This document shows positions 26,901 through 35,688 of a stretch of DNA of 64,000 bases, piece after piece. The number at the start of each line of letters is the position of its first letter. The first letter of the stretch is position 1. Made by a program: the position numbers and the translations under genes. The stretch spans positions 1 to 64,000 of the forward strand of contig CAZQKR010000005.1 in assembly GCA_964594045.1 (NCBI GenBank), given 5' to 3'. The stretch comes from UBA2365 sp964594045 (GTDB taxonomy: Bacteria; Bacteroidota; Bacteroidia; Chitinophagales; Saprospiraceae). The notes under the pieces are model-generated. The model searched no databases. It saw nothing but the letters and a program-made list of their open reading frames with translations, and was not told the DNA's origin.

Positions 26901-28625
26901 ATTGAGTGTTGCAAACTGCCCATTGGACCAGCTGATCTTATAATCTGAAGGAGAAAATATGATCCCACCGTTTACTTGGGCAGTAATGGATCCGTTGGAT
27001 TCTCCGAAACACCGTGGATCAGTGACTGTAAAATCAATATTGAGTGCTTCGTCAATGGTGGGTATTCTTTTGGTCACCTCATAGAAAGAGCCACTCGCAT
27101 CGGTCACCCTGAGAATATAATCCTCCGGGCTGAGAAGGTCAAAAATCGTCAGGGGATCCCTTTCAGAAAAAACTGTCCCTGTCTCCACAACTGTTGTACC
27201 ATCAGACTCAAACAAGGTATATGAATAAGGTGCTGTTCCCCCGAAGATTTCAAAAGTAAAAGTTCCTTCATTCTCTCCGGTTCTGGCGCCGCAAACACCT
27301 GCTCTTACATACAATCCGGCGGGAGGTTCAACGCATATCAAACCCGGTTCAAGATTCGGAGGGCTCTCAAAATCACCATCGAATACAACATCCATATAAT
27401 GGAAGAACACTGGAGAACAATCTCCCGGCTCGCCGATGATCTCAAAGCAGAATCTGGCAAACTCCTCTCCGTCAGGTCTTGTTTCATACAATGGATTTAG
27501 CGGGGTCCATTGAACAGAAAACTGATCAACCCCTATGGTTTGCCCAAGGCCAACCTGATGAGCGTTCAAAGCTGCAGAGCTTGCAGGATCATACAACAAA
27601 ACAGTAGGATCATACCTGATCGCGCCAAAAGCAAAAACAACATCCTTAAAATCCCTCACGGACCAGGTTACACAAACGGTTTCACCTATCTGACCGCTAA
27701 TGGTATCGAGGACAAAAGTCGGGATAAGCACATCCTGAACATTGACTTCAAGCACTGCTTCACAACTGATGTCATCCCGCACAATGATCTGGTAGCGTCC
27801 AAATTCAGGAACAGTAAACTCAATAAAATCATTATGGCCAAAAGTGCTTCCGTTGACAATATTCGCCTTCACATTGGGCTTGTTTTTTACTGAAACCAAA
27901 ACATTGGTATAATCTGAGCCGTTGTATTCAGAGATCCCACCACTTACCTGCAACCTTACCCTGTAGGGATCTCCCAGGTAATGCGTCTGAACGTTTGATA
28001 TTCGGATCGGGTTCAGATAAACAACAGGAAAAGCCTGATCAGTCCTGACATTGACACAAGGACCCGCAACCGGAGTTCCTTCGTAGGTTGCCTGATTGCC
28101 CATCCTCCTGTCGAAAGTTATTGGGGCAAAATATTTCAAAGTCGGAGCGCCGCCGTTGAACTGCTGGTTAAAGGTAGTTGCTCCGCTGTAAAATCCGTTC
28201 TGGAACATGGCATCTCCCAGCAATTGATCGACATAAAACAGTAGATTACCAAATGGCTTATAAGCTGCCGGATCTGCCTCAATATCAGTCAGAGCCGGAC
28301 CCGTAACACCTGGCTGCTGATCATACCATGCATAACCGATACCTGCAGGTGTCGCCGGAACAGGATCACCGCTGAGGTTATGATCCCCGTTGTGTTTAAT
28401 GAACAGACGGTCCTGCCAGCATAAAAATACGGTGTCCGTAATATCATGTCTGTCGCTCTGACCGGAAAAACTCCCAAGCTGAATGGAGCCTGCATCATTA
28501 TCACACGCTCTGGCCTGGTTGGTCACCTTAAATTCATTGTACCTAAGGATATTCTCTGCTCTCTGACCTGACAAAATCCACGTTCCAGAAAGCATAAACA
28601 AAAACAAGATATATCTCAAAATCAT
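23982..28625 (-). CDS. giant SprB-repeat adhesin with gliding/T9SS type B C-terminus
   Basis: A 1547-residue secreted surface protein. The signal peptide is MILRYILFLFMLSGTWILSG. Residues 30-430 have no named domain beyond a cohesin-like part around FVLDTISGQIGETVCVTWSV. From about 450 to 1385 run roughly ten SprB-type repeats of about 80 residues, each with a CFG/SCFG opening, a GGxxPY/FxYxW core and an LxAGTYxVxVxDxxGC ending. Examples are CFGESNGSITAQVNGG and SCFGDCNGIAIVQAVGGNNT. The last 90 residues are the gliding-associated C-terminal domain (FIPNIFSPNGDGRNEKFQII, FDRWGNLMYND, ending GSITLLR). Such proteins act as motility adhesins or in attachment. A TACATTTG element is 43 bases upstream. 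Confidence 0.9.
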   Translation of the reverse strand: MILRYILFLFMLSGTWILSGQRAENILRYNEFKVTNQARACDNDAGSIQLGSFSGQSDRHDITDTVFLCWQDRLFIKHNGDHNLSGDPVPATPAGIGYAWYDQQPGVTGPALTDIEADPAAYKPFGNLLFYVDQLLGDAMFQNGFYSGATTFNQQFNGGAPTLKYFAPITFDRRMGNQATYEGTPVAGPCVNVRTDQAFPVVYLNPIRISNVQTHYLGDPYRVRLQVSGGISEYNGSDYTNVLVSVKNKPNVKANIVNGSTFGHNDFIEFTVPEFGRYQIIVRDDISCEAVLEVNVQDVLIPTFVLDTISGQIGETVCVTWSVRDFKDVVFAFGAIRYDPTVLLYDPASSAALNAHQVGLGQTIGVDQFSVQWTPLNPLYETRPDGEEFARFCFEIIGEPGDCSPVFFHYMDVVFDGDFESPPNLEPGLICVEPPAGLYVRAGVCGARTGENEGTFTFEIFGGTAPYSYTLFESDGTTVVETGTVFSERDPLTIFDLLSPEDYILRVTDASGSFYEVTKRIPTIDEALNIDFTVTDPRCFGESNGSITAQVNGGIIFSPSDYKISWSNGQFATLNPTNLAAGTYCATVTEIFTGCQVEECVTLSTAPIDVQLNIVSEATCSSSEDGVIEAIVTGGTVDPAVGYRFRWGAESGDSKEEFAMTSYFGLVGQGSAWVEVRDNKGCFVVDSIEMTFLYEVSVDMDVIHPLCFGDISSGGVTLVASLGNYSNPNFQFFPIPPFSPKPGELTVYNNDSCVITNMGSGFYRIEITETTTGCKFVQDVILNSPQLLQTTINTEPLNCEDPLSGSAVIMVRGGIAPYDVTVTGLPDGQILFPTGTLDYQNLGEGIYYVTIIDANGCELLDTFEILGINASLSIDSIVYKAFECIPDPTTDLEVFATSSGGNDIFYTWFFNTNPLPVSLQKTVSNAGPGIYIIEISNSAGCVTRDTIELLEPELFSLDLDLTSPECYGSNGGDPGSICVSQIGGTPPFNYSWNGGNAVADPCFTGLEAGTYLLTVRDLNNCRVDTNVVLTGPPPVVVDILGINGISCNDGQTQDGSITLSANGGNNPTSSFGFLMSSGTNGFGQFHTSTGMSGGLNWALVSYNTLNGNTCYADTLFFDIEMPDRLDLDYNNLLLQNPSCFGDCNGIAIVQAVGGNNTFYNYTWLESGLIGSAVSGLCAGTHHVRVRDANGCIAEFPIQMSQPDELIGWIDPANTFGISCFGGNTGQIQVLHQGGNLGGQFTYTWLNNVSQGPLATQLAPGFYSVTITDSEGCSTVVDTTLAEQAPILAEIPEPDPIDCYGGQTCITVSEAFGGAGGEFTFSVNNGPRNALGNCVMVPASNQEYLIEVFDQLGCSFSSYLLIDQPDPIVVELGPDIEVGLGETAILQASIQSNLPVVSIVWTPADEASCLNANCQQVEVVPGKETVYNVLVTDINGCTATDEVTVIVNSRRNVFIPNIFSPNGDGRNEKFQIITGSGVSRINYFKIFDRWGNLMYNDLNLSPSSGGVGEWDGTHHGLIVNPGVYVYSIEVDFIDGRRINYRGSITLLR

Positions 28626-28942
28626 ATTATTATAAAAGTATAAATATTTATCGGATTATTTTTCAGCACAAATGTACATTAATATATTATATGATATAAA
28701 AAAAGAGGTCAATTTCAAAGCAGACTTTACGGTTAAATCAAGGAAAACAGCATTTGATCTGGATTTTGGCAATGCACATTCAATGATGTGTACTGCCAAA
28801 ATTGAAAACGCAACCTGCTTTCCAATATTGTTGCGATTGAAGATTGATTTAACCTACGCCTCACAATTACCGGATTGAAAACTGCCATTACAATCAACCG
28901 GCACAATTTTAAAAGATGGCAAAATTGCAGGAATTGCTGCAA
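28626..28942. other. 317-base intergenic region upstream of the giant adhesin
   Basis: AT-rich near 28626-28710, with the adhesin -7 element at 28669-28676. No gene was recognised; open frames here lack coding character. No terminator for hutI is obvious. Confidence 0.5.
28669..28676 (-). promoter_or_regulatory. -7 promoter element of the giant adhesin
   Basis: TACATTTG on the minus strand matches TAnnTTTG. TTTA sits 20 bases upstream, one mismatch from the -33 TTTG. The leader to the ATG at 28625 is about 36 bases. Confidence 0.5.
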
Positions 28943-30187
28943 TTAATCAGAATAAATCCTACCTTTTATTATCGTTTTTTGCACGGGATGATTGCCAAAA
29001 TGATAAGGGATCTGGGCTAAATTATCTAATGGTTTGGTTATGATCAAATTAGCTAATTTGCCTTTGCTGATGCTTCCGGTTTCATGATGCAATTCCATGG
29101 CAAATGCCCCGTTAATGGTTGCGGCATTGATGCTTTCTTCAGGCTTCATCCCCATATAAATTGAAGCCAGGCTCAATATAAATGGCATATTTCCGGAGGG
29201 TGAAGAACCGGGATTATAATCCGTTGCCAGGGCGATTCCCAAACCGCTGTCGATCATTTTTCGGGCCGGAGCATAATGCAATTTCAGAAAAAATGCCGTA
29301 CCGGGCAAAATTGCAGGAATTGTATCAGATGCCAACAAAGCCTCAATTTCATTTTCCCCTGTATATTCCAGGTGATCCACGGAAATGGCATTGTGCCTGG
29401 CACCCACCTGGACGCCTCCTGAAAAATCGAGTTCATTGGCATGAATTTTTGCTTTCAATCCGAATTTGCTGCCGGCCTCCAGGATCCTTTCCGTTTCTTC
29501 TGGCGTAAAAAACCCTTTGTCGCAGAACACATCGATATAGTCGGCCAACTGTTCCTTTTGAATATAAGGGATCATTTGGTCTGTGATCTCGCGGATATAA
29601 GCACTTCTGTCTGATTTGTAGATTTCCGGGATCGCATGAGCTCCCAGAAAAGTGGACTTGATCTCAACAGGTGTCAGTTCTTTCAATTTTCTGATGACCC
29701 TGAGCATTTTCATCTCAGTCTCAAAACTGAGCCCGTAACCACTTTTGATCTCGATGGCCCCTGTACCGAAACCGATCATCTCCCTGATCCTGTTCATCGC
29801 ACCTTCAATCAGTATTTCTTCCGGGACTGAGGCCATTTTTTTGGCGCTGTTGAGTATACCACCGCCCCTGGCAGCTATTTCAGCATAGGTCAACCCGGAA
29901 ATTTTATCCAAAAACTCATTTTCTCTGGTGGCAGGAAAAACGATGTGCGTATGGGAATCATTCCAGGCTGGTAGCACAAAGGAACCTGAAGCATCCAGAT
30001 ACTGATCAGCTCTTTGAGGGCAAATTGCCATAGGACCGAAATCTGCGATCCGTTCATTTTCGATCAGCAAAAATGCGTTATCCATACTTTCCAAAACAGA
30101 CATCGCCTTACCCTTTTTCAAAGAGTAAGGCGGTGTTAAAATTCCTGAAAGAGATTTAATATTCCTGATCAACAGTGAAGTTGCCAT
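28943..30187 (-). CDS. hutI: imidazolonepropionase
   Basis: A 414-residue amidohydrolase that opens the imidazolone ring in histidine breakdown, giving N-formimino-glutamate. The metal-binding N-terminal motif is WNDSHTHIVFPATRENEF. Other family landmarks are AIEIKSGYGLSFETEMKMLR, KIHANELDFSGGVQVGARHN, SVDHLEYTG and the C-terminal LATDYNPGSSPSGNMPFI. The length is normal. The other hut genes are not in the window. It starts 16 bases after the thioredoxin-SPOR gene, so both are likely co-transcribed although no functional link is obvious. Confidence 0.96.
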   Translation of the reverse strand: MATSLLIRNIKSLSGILTPPYSLKKGKAMSVLESMDNAFLLIENERIADFGPMAICPQRADQYLDASGSFVLPAWNDSHTHIVFPATRENEFLDKISGLTYAEIAARGGGILNSAKKMASVPEEILIEGAMNRIREMIGFGTGAIEIKSGYGLSFETEMKMLRVIRKLKELTPVEIKSTFLGAHAIPEIYKSDRSAYIREITDQMIPYIQKEQLADYIDVFCDKGFFTPEETERILEAGSKFGLKAKIHANELDFSGGVQVGARHNAISVDHLEYTGENEIEALLASDTIPAILPGTAFFLKLHYAPARKMIDSGLGIALATDYNPGSSPSGNMPFILSLASIYMGMKPEESINAATINGAFAMELHHETGSISKGKLANLIITKPLDNLAQIPYHFGNHPVQKTIIKGRIYSD

Positions 30188-30203
30188 ACTTTTTTTGGCA
30201 AAA

Positions 30204-31001
30204 TTACTTCACTATACCCTCAATTCCATAATTTTTCTTCAATTGATTTTTATAAACGTTGGCACTTTCCATATCGTCAAACGCACCAAGCATCACCTTA
30301 AAAATGGTTTTACCATTCAGTTGATCATTGAGCACAACAATGGATTCTCCGGAAAGGTCAGACATCTGGTCGACCATTTTTTGCGTATTCGCGTAGTCGG
30401 CAAATACGCCGACTTGCACGCGATACGTTCTGGTTGGTTCAACAGTTGCACGGACATTCGCTGATTGATCAGCATCCTGATGGATACCATCTTCCAGCTT
30501 TACGACCGGTTCTGCAGTTTTATCTTTAAATGGTGAACTATTGACCCTTGCTGTTGCTTCCTTGCTGCTTTTGTCTTTCAACATATCAAGCAATGCCTGA
30601 GGCCCAAGTGTTTCTTCTCTCCTGTTTTTAGTCATCCCGTTCTCGTCCAGGATCATGATCGTCGGAAGCACTTTCACATTGTATACATTTCTGAGCACAT
30701 ATCCGTCAAAATCATCAATATCCACTCTGACCGCAACAAAATTGGCGTTGATGTATTCAATTACTGATTCATCATTGAAAGTGGTCTGGTCCATCCATTT
30801 ACATGGTGTGCACCAGGATGCATAAAAATCAACGAGTATCATCTTGCCTTCCTGAGCAGCAATATCTTTGGCTGTGGTCAGGGACATATCCCTGAAAACT
30901 TTGCTTTGACCAATGTTATTGGCCCAGAGTCCCGAACTGAGTAAAATAATCAATACCGCGGTCACCAGGCCTCTGTAATGAGTTTTTGGAGTTGATATCA
31001 T
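30204..31001 (-). CDS. thioredoxin-fold / SPOR-domain fusion protein
   Basis: A 265-residue exported protein. A signal peptide or anchor covers about 10-30 (VTAVLIILLSSGLWA). A thioredoxin-like domain at about 40-145 has the active site YASWCTPCKWMDQTTF (Cys-Thr-Pro-Cys) and the cis-proline segment VLPTIMILDE. A Ser/Thr/Asp-rich linker follows. A SPOR domain occupies about 192-265 (RTYRVQVGVFADYANTQKMV, GKTIFKVMLGAFDDMESANV). SPOR domains bind denuded peptidoglycan at division sites, so the fusion may place a disulfide oxidoreductase at the septum; that is inference. It is the first gene of a unit with hutI. Confidence 0.85.
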   Translation of the reverse strand: MISTPKTHYRGLVTAVLIILLSSGLWANNIGQSKVFRDMSLTTAKDIAAQEGKMILVDFYASWCTPCKWMDQTTFNDESVIEYINANFVAVRVDIDDFDGYVLRNVYNVKVLPTIMILDENGMTKNRREETLGPQALLDMLKDKSSKEATARVNSSPFKDKTAEPVVKLEDGIHQDADQSANVRATVEPTRTYRVQVGVFADYANTQKMVDQMSDLSGESIVVLNDQLNGKTIFKVMLGAFDDMESANVYKNQLKKNYGIEGIVK

Positions 31002-31430
31002 ATTAAAATTATTTATAAAATATTAAATATTGATAATTAAAATATTTAGCAACAATAAACATGCCAAAATCGATACTTTGTTTTGTGAAAAAAGAAATTT
31101 TCTTTCATATTATAATATATATTATGTTTTATATATTGATTATGTTTTATTTATAAATAGATAAAATAATTAATATATTTAGCAAAAATTTTGTCCTGAT
31201 AAAAAAAATCCAGGCTTTGTTTTCAAAAACAGCCTTGTTTTTTAGATTTGCAGCTGTTTTTTGAAAAAGCGGTGATCAACTTTAGAATAGTCATCTGATT
31301 TTTTCTGTTGGACCAAAAGTTTATATTGATTTTTTATATAATCATAATAGTAAATTGCCCTGCAGTAACAATATTCATTACAGGTAAAAATGTATTTTTA
31401 AGGCGTGTCATTAAGCTTAAATAAGAATTA
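31002..31430. other. 429-base AT-rich region at the strand switch
   Basis: The region divides the mostly leftward block from the mostly rightward block. Bases 31010-31195 are almost free of G and C. Direct repeats are ATATTTAGCAA at 31042-31052 and 31175-31185, and ATTATGTTTTAT at 31121-31132 and 31139-31150. An imperfect stem AGGCT..GTTTT / AAAACAGCCT follows at about 31211-31236. No gene, rpmF or full DnaA box (TTATNCACA) was found. It holds the promoters of both divergent units. Confidence 0.55.
31121..31150 (+). repeat. pair of 12-base direct repeats
   Basis: ATTATGTTTTAT occurs exactly twice, starts 18 bases apart (31121 and 31139), inside the AT-rich strand-switch region. The function is unknown. 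Confidence 0.7.
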
Positions 31431-32420
31431 ATGAAAAAAATAAGAGCAGCCATCACAGGTGTTCACGGCTATGTGCCTGATTATATCCTGACCAATGAAG
31501 AATTGACGACCATGGTCGACACAAGTGACGAATGGATCGTCACCCGAACTGGTATCAAGGAGCGCAGGATCCTAAAGGAACCGGGTAAAGCAAGTTCCGA
31601 CATGGCAGTTAAAGCCATCAATGGTCTGCTGGCTAAAACAAACACCCGCGCAAGAGACATCGACCTGGTTTTGGTCGCCACAGTGACACCGGATATGCCG
31701 GTACCAGACACTGCGAATATCATCAGGGACAAAGTGGGTATCACCAAAGGATTCGGATTTGACATCAATGCTGCATGCACGGGTTTTGTATACACACTTT
31801 CGGTCGCTGCCAAATTCATTGAATCCGGAGTTGCCAAAAAAGCCATCGTTGTAGGTACAGAAAAAATGTCCACCATAGTGGATTACACGGACCGCAATAC
31901 CTGTATCATTTTTGGAGACGGTGCAGGAGCCGTGCTGCTTGAGCCTAATTATGAAGATCTGGGGGTAATAGATGAATATCTGAGAAGCGACGGTTACGGC
32001 AGGCAATTTTTAAATGTAGAAGGAGGCGGTTCACTGAATCCGGCCTCAAATGAAACCATAGACAACAAACAACATTTTGTTTATCAGGATGGCCGGCAGG
32101 TGTTTAAATTCGCTGTGACCGGAATGCAGGAAGCTGTTTCCGAGATCATGCTCCGCAATAAATTGCTCACTCAGGATGTGAAGTGGCTGGTACCACATCA
32201 GGCCAACATCAGGATCATCCAGGCTACTGCAGAAAAAGCAGGATTTCCGATGGAAAAGGTCATGCTCAATATTGAACGGTACGGAAATACTACCGCAGCT
32301 ACCATCCCATTGTGCCTGTGGGATTATGAGGATCAGTTGCAAAAAGGTGATCACATCATACTGGTGGCTTTTGGTGGCGGATTTACCTGGGGTTCAATGC
32401 TTATCAAATGGGCTTATTGA
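31431..32420 (+). CDS. fabH: beta-ketoacyl-ACP synthase III
   Basis: A 329-residue enzyme that joins acetyl-CoA to malonyl-ACP to begin fatty acid synthesis. The catalytic cysteine is Cys116 in DINAACTGFVYTL, the histidine lies in VPHQANIRII, and the asparagine in YGNTTAATIPL. TSDEWIVTRTGIKERRI is the family's N-terminal signature. The length is normal. It opens the cluster fabH-efp-accB-accC. In many Bacteroidota rpmF and plsX precede fabH; neither is here. Confidence 0.97.
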   Translation: MKKIRAAITGVHGYVPDYILTNEELTTMVDTSDEWIVTRTGIKERRILKEPGKASSDMAVKAINGLLAKTNTRARDIDLVLVATVTPDMPVPDTANIIRDKVGITKGFGFDINAACTGFVYTLSVAAKFIESGVAKKAIVVGTEKMSTIVDYTDRNTCIIFGDGAGAVLLEPNYEDLGVIDEYLRSDGYGRQFLNVEGGGSLNPASNETIDNKQHFVYQDGRQVFKFAVTGMQEAVSEIMLRNKLLTQDVKWLVPHQANIRIIQATAEKAGFPMEKVMLNIERYGNTTAATIPLCLWDYEDQLQKGDHIILVAFGGGFTWGSMLIKWAY

Positions 32421-32619
32421 TGAAATGACCCCGGCAATTTGAATTTTGAAGAAATGGTAAAGTATTCATTTACTACAATTCATTGAAATTCAAATTCTCA
32501 TAAGTCCGGAAATTTTTATAGGCCAGGAATAGTTTTCTGTATTAGCCGGTTTTCAGCGAGTGAACTTCAGTTGTGTTCAGTAAATCGAAATCTTCTGTAT
32601 AGAGGAACTTATTTTTAAA

Positions 32620-32627
32620 TATATTTG
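32620..32627 (+). promoter_or_regulatory. -7 promoter element of efp
   Basis: TATATTTG, an exact TAnnTTTG match, 24 bases before the efp ATG. No -33 TTTG is seen at 19-20 bases. Confidence 0.5.
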
Positions 32628-32650
32628 CATTTTTTTATTAAATTCAATCT

Positions 32651-33214
32651 ATGGCAACAACATCTGACATCAGAAACGGATTATGTATCAACCACAATGA
32701 TGATATTTACTATGTGGTTAAATTTCAACATGTTAAACCTGGCAAGGGTAATGCTTTCGTGCGTACCAAACTCAAAAGTATGACGACCGGAAAAATCATA
32801 GACTTTACCTTTCAGGCAGGTCACAAAATCGACCCGGTTAGGATAGAAAGACGTATTTATCAGTATTTATACAACGATGAGATGGGTTATCATTTCATGA
32901 ACAATGAAACTTATGACCAGATCGCCATCCTGAAGGATATGATCTCAAGCCATGAATTACTCAAGGAGGGAGATAACCTGGAAATCCTGTTCCATACGGA
33001 AAAGGAAATGCCGTTGACCGTGGAAATGCCTCAATATGTAATCCTTGAAGTTACCTATACAGAACCCGGAGCAAAAGGCAACACTGCGACCAACGTAACC
33101 AAACCGGCAACAGTTGAAACAGGTGCAGAGATCAAAGTGCCTTTGTTCATCAACCAGGGCGATGTGATCAAGATCAATACCGAAACATTTGAATATATGG
33201 AAAGGGTCAAGTGA
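32651..33214 (+). CDS. efp: translation elongation factor P
   Basis: A 187-residue EF-P that relieves ribosome stalling at proline runs. The KOW-like first domain has VKFQHVKPGKGNAFVRTKLK with Lys32 at the loop tip, the position modified in some species. The OB domains follow, ending LFINQGDVIKINTETFEYME. No modification enzyme gene is in the window. It has its own promoter element, 230 bases after fabH. Confidence 0.96.
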   Translation: MATTSDIRNGLCINHNDDIYYVVKFQHVKPGKGNAFVRTKLKSMTTGKIIDFTFQAGHKIDPVRIERRIYQYLYNDEMGYHFMNNETYDQIAILKDMISSHELLKEGDNLEILFHTEKEMPLTVEMPQYVILEVTYTEPGAKGNTATNVTKPATVETGAEIKVPLFINQGDVIKINTETFEYMERVK

Positions 33215-33751
33215 TGACTTCATGCCTTTTCAATAATTCACATGTAATCAATATGCAATGTATAGTTATGGATTAAAATCAAATTTTACACCATGATCAG
33301 GTGAAAATAATCCTCATTTTATCCCATAATTCCCATATGCCTGATCAGAGTTTTTTTTGATCTGTCCTGCTATATCAGTTCAGGCTAAATTTTAAGGCTC
33401 GTGGATTTAACTGAATTTTCTCAGAAATTATATTTGGTAATTAAGCGATTACAGACTATTTTGCAGCCGGTTTTTGAGTTCAAGGTTATGTGCGAACAAG
33501 TTTTGATTACTACGTGAAAATTTGCTGACCATAAGTACTTCAAAATGAAGGTTGATCAAATATGTCATGCAAAATAAAATAAGCGCATTTGAGTTAATAT
33601 TGCCATAGATGAATAATATCCGGTTTTGGAGGTCAATTGAAATGAACAAATAAAAAAAGTCAAAATAATCCGGGCATTTGATATACAGTCATTCTACCTG
33701 ATTATGATTACCGGAAATGTAAAAAGTTAAAAAACGATAAAAAACATATGT
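33215..33751. other. 537-base intergenic region between efp and accB
   Basis: The longest gap between the lipid and translation genes. A 66-codon minus-strand open frame (33449-33649) shows no family resemblance. No terminator, riboswitch or promoter of convincing form was found. It presumably contains the accBC promoter. Confidence 0.5.
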
Positions 33752-34252
33752 ATGAAACAAAATGAATTGCAGGATCTTATTAAACTGATCGACGGCAGCA
33801 ATGTGGCTGAATTCAAAATGAAACAAGGTGATTTCGAACTTCAGATCAGAACAAAAGACTTTTATAAATCAGGGAAAAGCGTTCAGATGATGCAAGCTTC
33901 CCAGGCTCAACAGGTTTTCAGTGAGCCAATAGCACCTGCAGCTCCGGCTATCTCCCCGGTTGCTCCGGCTGCAACAGCAGGTCAGGAAGAAAAACCTCAA
34001 TCAAAAGCGAACATTTTGGATATCAAATCACCGATTGTGGGTACTTTTTACAGATCTCCCTCTCCTGACAAACCTGCATTTGTCAAAGTAGGTGACACTA
34101 TTGAAAAAGGTGCAGTAGTTTGTATTGTTGAAGCAATGAAACTATTCAATGAAATCGAATCCGAAGTTGCCGGAAAAATCGTTGAGATACTTGTTGATGA
34201 TGCCACCCCGGTTGAATATGACCAGGTCCTGTTCCGGGTTGAAGCAAAATAA
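33752..34252 (+). CDS. accB: biotin carboxyl carrier protein of acetyl-CoA carboxylase
   Basis: A 166-residue carrier protein. The biotinylated lysine is Lys130 in CIVEAMKLFNEIE. The N-terminal domain (LQDLIKLIDGSNVAEFKMKQ) leads through an Ala/Pro-rich linker (about 55-85) to the biotinyl domain (SPIVGTFYRSPSPDKPAFVK). The length is typical. It precedes accC by 95 bases; the two form the biotin carboxylase half of malonyl-CoA synthesis. Confidence 0.97.
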   Translation: MKQNELQDLIKLIDGSNVAEFKMKQGDFELQIRTKDFYKSGKSVQMMQASQAQQVFSEPIAPAAPAISPVAPAATAGQEEKPQSKANILDIKSPIVGTFYRSPSPDKPAFVKVGDTIEKGAVVCIVEAMKLFNEIESEVAGKIVEILVDDATPVEYDQVLFRVEAK

Positions 34253-34347
34253 CACGCTCAGCATTCACCATTTTGAGCGGAATAAAATTAACGATGTATC
34301 ACAATGCATTGTGATTTGAACCATTATCATAATAAATTAATAAAGGT

Positions 34348-35688
34348 ATGTTTAACAAAATCCTGATTGCCAACCGAGGAGAAATCGCTTTGCGTATCAT
34401 CCGTACCTGCAAGGAAATGGGCATTAAAACAGTTGCCATATATTCAACGGCAGATGCTGACAGCCTTCATGTCAGATTTGCTGATGAAGCTGTTTGTATA
34501 GGTAGTCCAAGGCCATTGGATTCCTATCTGAATGTGCCCAGGATCATGGCTGCCGTTGAAATCACCAATTCAGATGCCGTCCATCCCGGATATGGTTTTT
34601 TAGCTGAAAATGCTGATTTTGCGCATATCTGCGCTCAATATGGAATAAAATTTATCGGACCCACAGCGGATATGATCAGAAAGATGGGTGACAAGATCAC
34701 AGCCAAGAATACCATGAAAAAAGCAGGTGTTCCCGTTATCCCGGGTTCTGACGGACTGATCAAGGATCTCAAAAAAGGTCTGGAAATAGCTCAGAAAATT
34801 GGCTATCCGGTTATTTTGAAAGCTACTGCAGGTGGTGGTGGAAAAGGAATGCGTATTGTATACAGGCCGGAAGATTTTGAAGATCAATGGTCGAAAGCAA
34901 GGCAGGAGTCCAAAGCAGCATTTGGTAATGACGGGATGTACGTTGAAAAATATATTGAAGAACCCAGACATATTGAATTCCAGGTCATTGGAGACCAGTT
35001 CGGCAGAGTCGCTCACCTTTCTGAGAGAGACTGCTCTATTCAACGGAGACATCAGAAACTGGTTGAGGAAAGTCCATCACCATTTATGACCCCAAGGTTG
35101 AGAAAAAAAATGGGAGAAGCTGCTGTCAAAGCTGGTAAAGCCATTAAATATGAAGGTGTTGGAACGGTTGAATTCCTGGTTGATAAAAATCAGGATTTCT
35201 ATTTTATGGAAATGAATACCCGTATCCAGGTAGAACATCCGGTTACCGAGGAAGTGATAGACTACGATCTCATCAAAGAACAGATCAAAGTGGCAGCGGG
35301 AATTGCCATTTCAGGAAAAAATTACATTCCGAAAATGTACGCTATCGAATGCAGGATCAACGCGGAAGATCCGCATCGTAATTTTTCACCCCATCCGGGA
35401 ACTGTGACTTCATTCCATATACCAAGCGGACATGGGGTTAGAACTGATACACATGTTTATTCAGGATACAAAGTACCACCATATTATGATTCCATGATCG
35501 CAAAACTGATCTGTAAAGCCCAGACCAGGGAAGAAGCCATCGCTAAAATGAAGAGGGCACTTGATGAGTTTATCATTGAGGGTATTAAAACGACCATACC
35601 ATTCCATCAGCAATTGATGGAGGATGAGCGGTTCAGGAAGGGAGATTTTGATACAAGTTTCATGAATAGCTTCGTGCTGAAAAAGTAG
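34348..35688 (+). CDS. accC: biotin carboxylase subunit of acetyl-CoA carboxylase
   Basis: A 446-residue ATP-grasp enzyme that carboxylates biotin on AccB. It begins MFNKILIANRGEIALRIIRT, has the glycine-rich ATP loop KATAGGGGKGMRIV, and the active-site segments RHIEFQVIGDQFGRVAHLSE, RDCSIQRRHQKLVEESPS and FLVDKNQDFYFMEMNTRIQV (then EHPVTE). The length is normal. It is the downstream partner of accB. Confidence 0.97.
   Translation: MFNKILIANRGEIALRIIRTCKEMGIKTVAIYSTADADSLHVRFADEAVCIGSPRPLDSYLNVPRIMAAVEITNSDAVHPGYGFLAENADFAHICAQYGIKFIGPTADMIRKMGDKITAKNTMKKAGVPVIPGSDGLIKDLKKGLEIAQKIGYPVILKATAGGGGKGMRIVYRPEDFEDQWSKARQESKAAFGNDGMYVEKYIEEPRHIEFQVIGDQFGRVAHLSERDCSIQRRHQKLVEESPSPFMTPRLRKKMGEAAVKAGKAIKYEGVGTVEFLVDKNQDFYFMEMNTRIQVEHPVTEEVIDYDLIKEQIKVAAGIAISGKNYIPKMYAIECRINAEDPHRNFSPHPGTVTSFHIPSGHGVRTDTHVYSGYKVPPYYDSMIAKLICKAQTREEAIAKMKRALDEFIIEGIKTTIPFHQQLMEDERFRKGDFDTSFMNSFVLKK

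Noticed and set aside
33449..33649. 66-codon minus-strand frame between efp and accB
   Set aside because: Phe/Leu/Ile/Asn-rich sequence, as chance frames in AT-rich DNA usually give, with no start signal or conserved neighbour.
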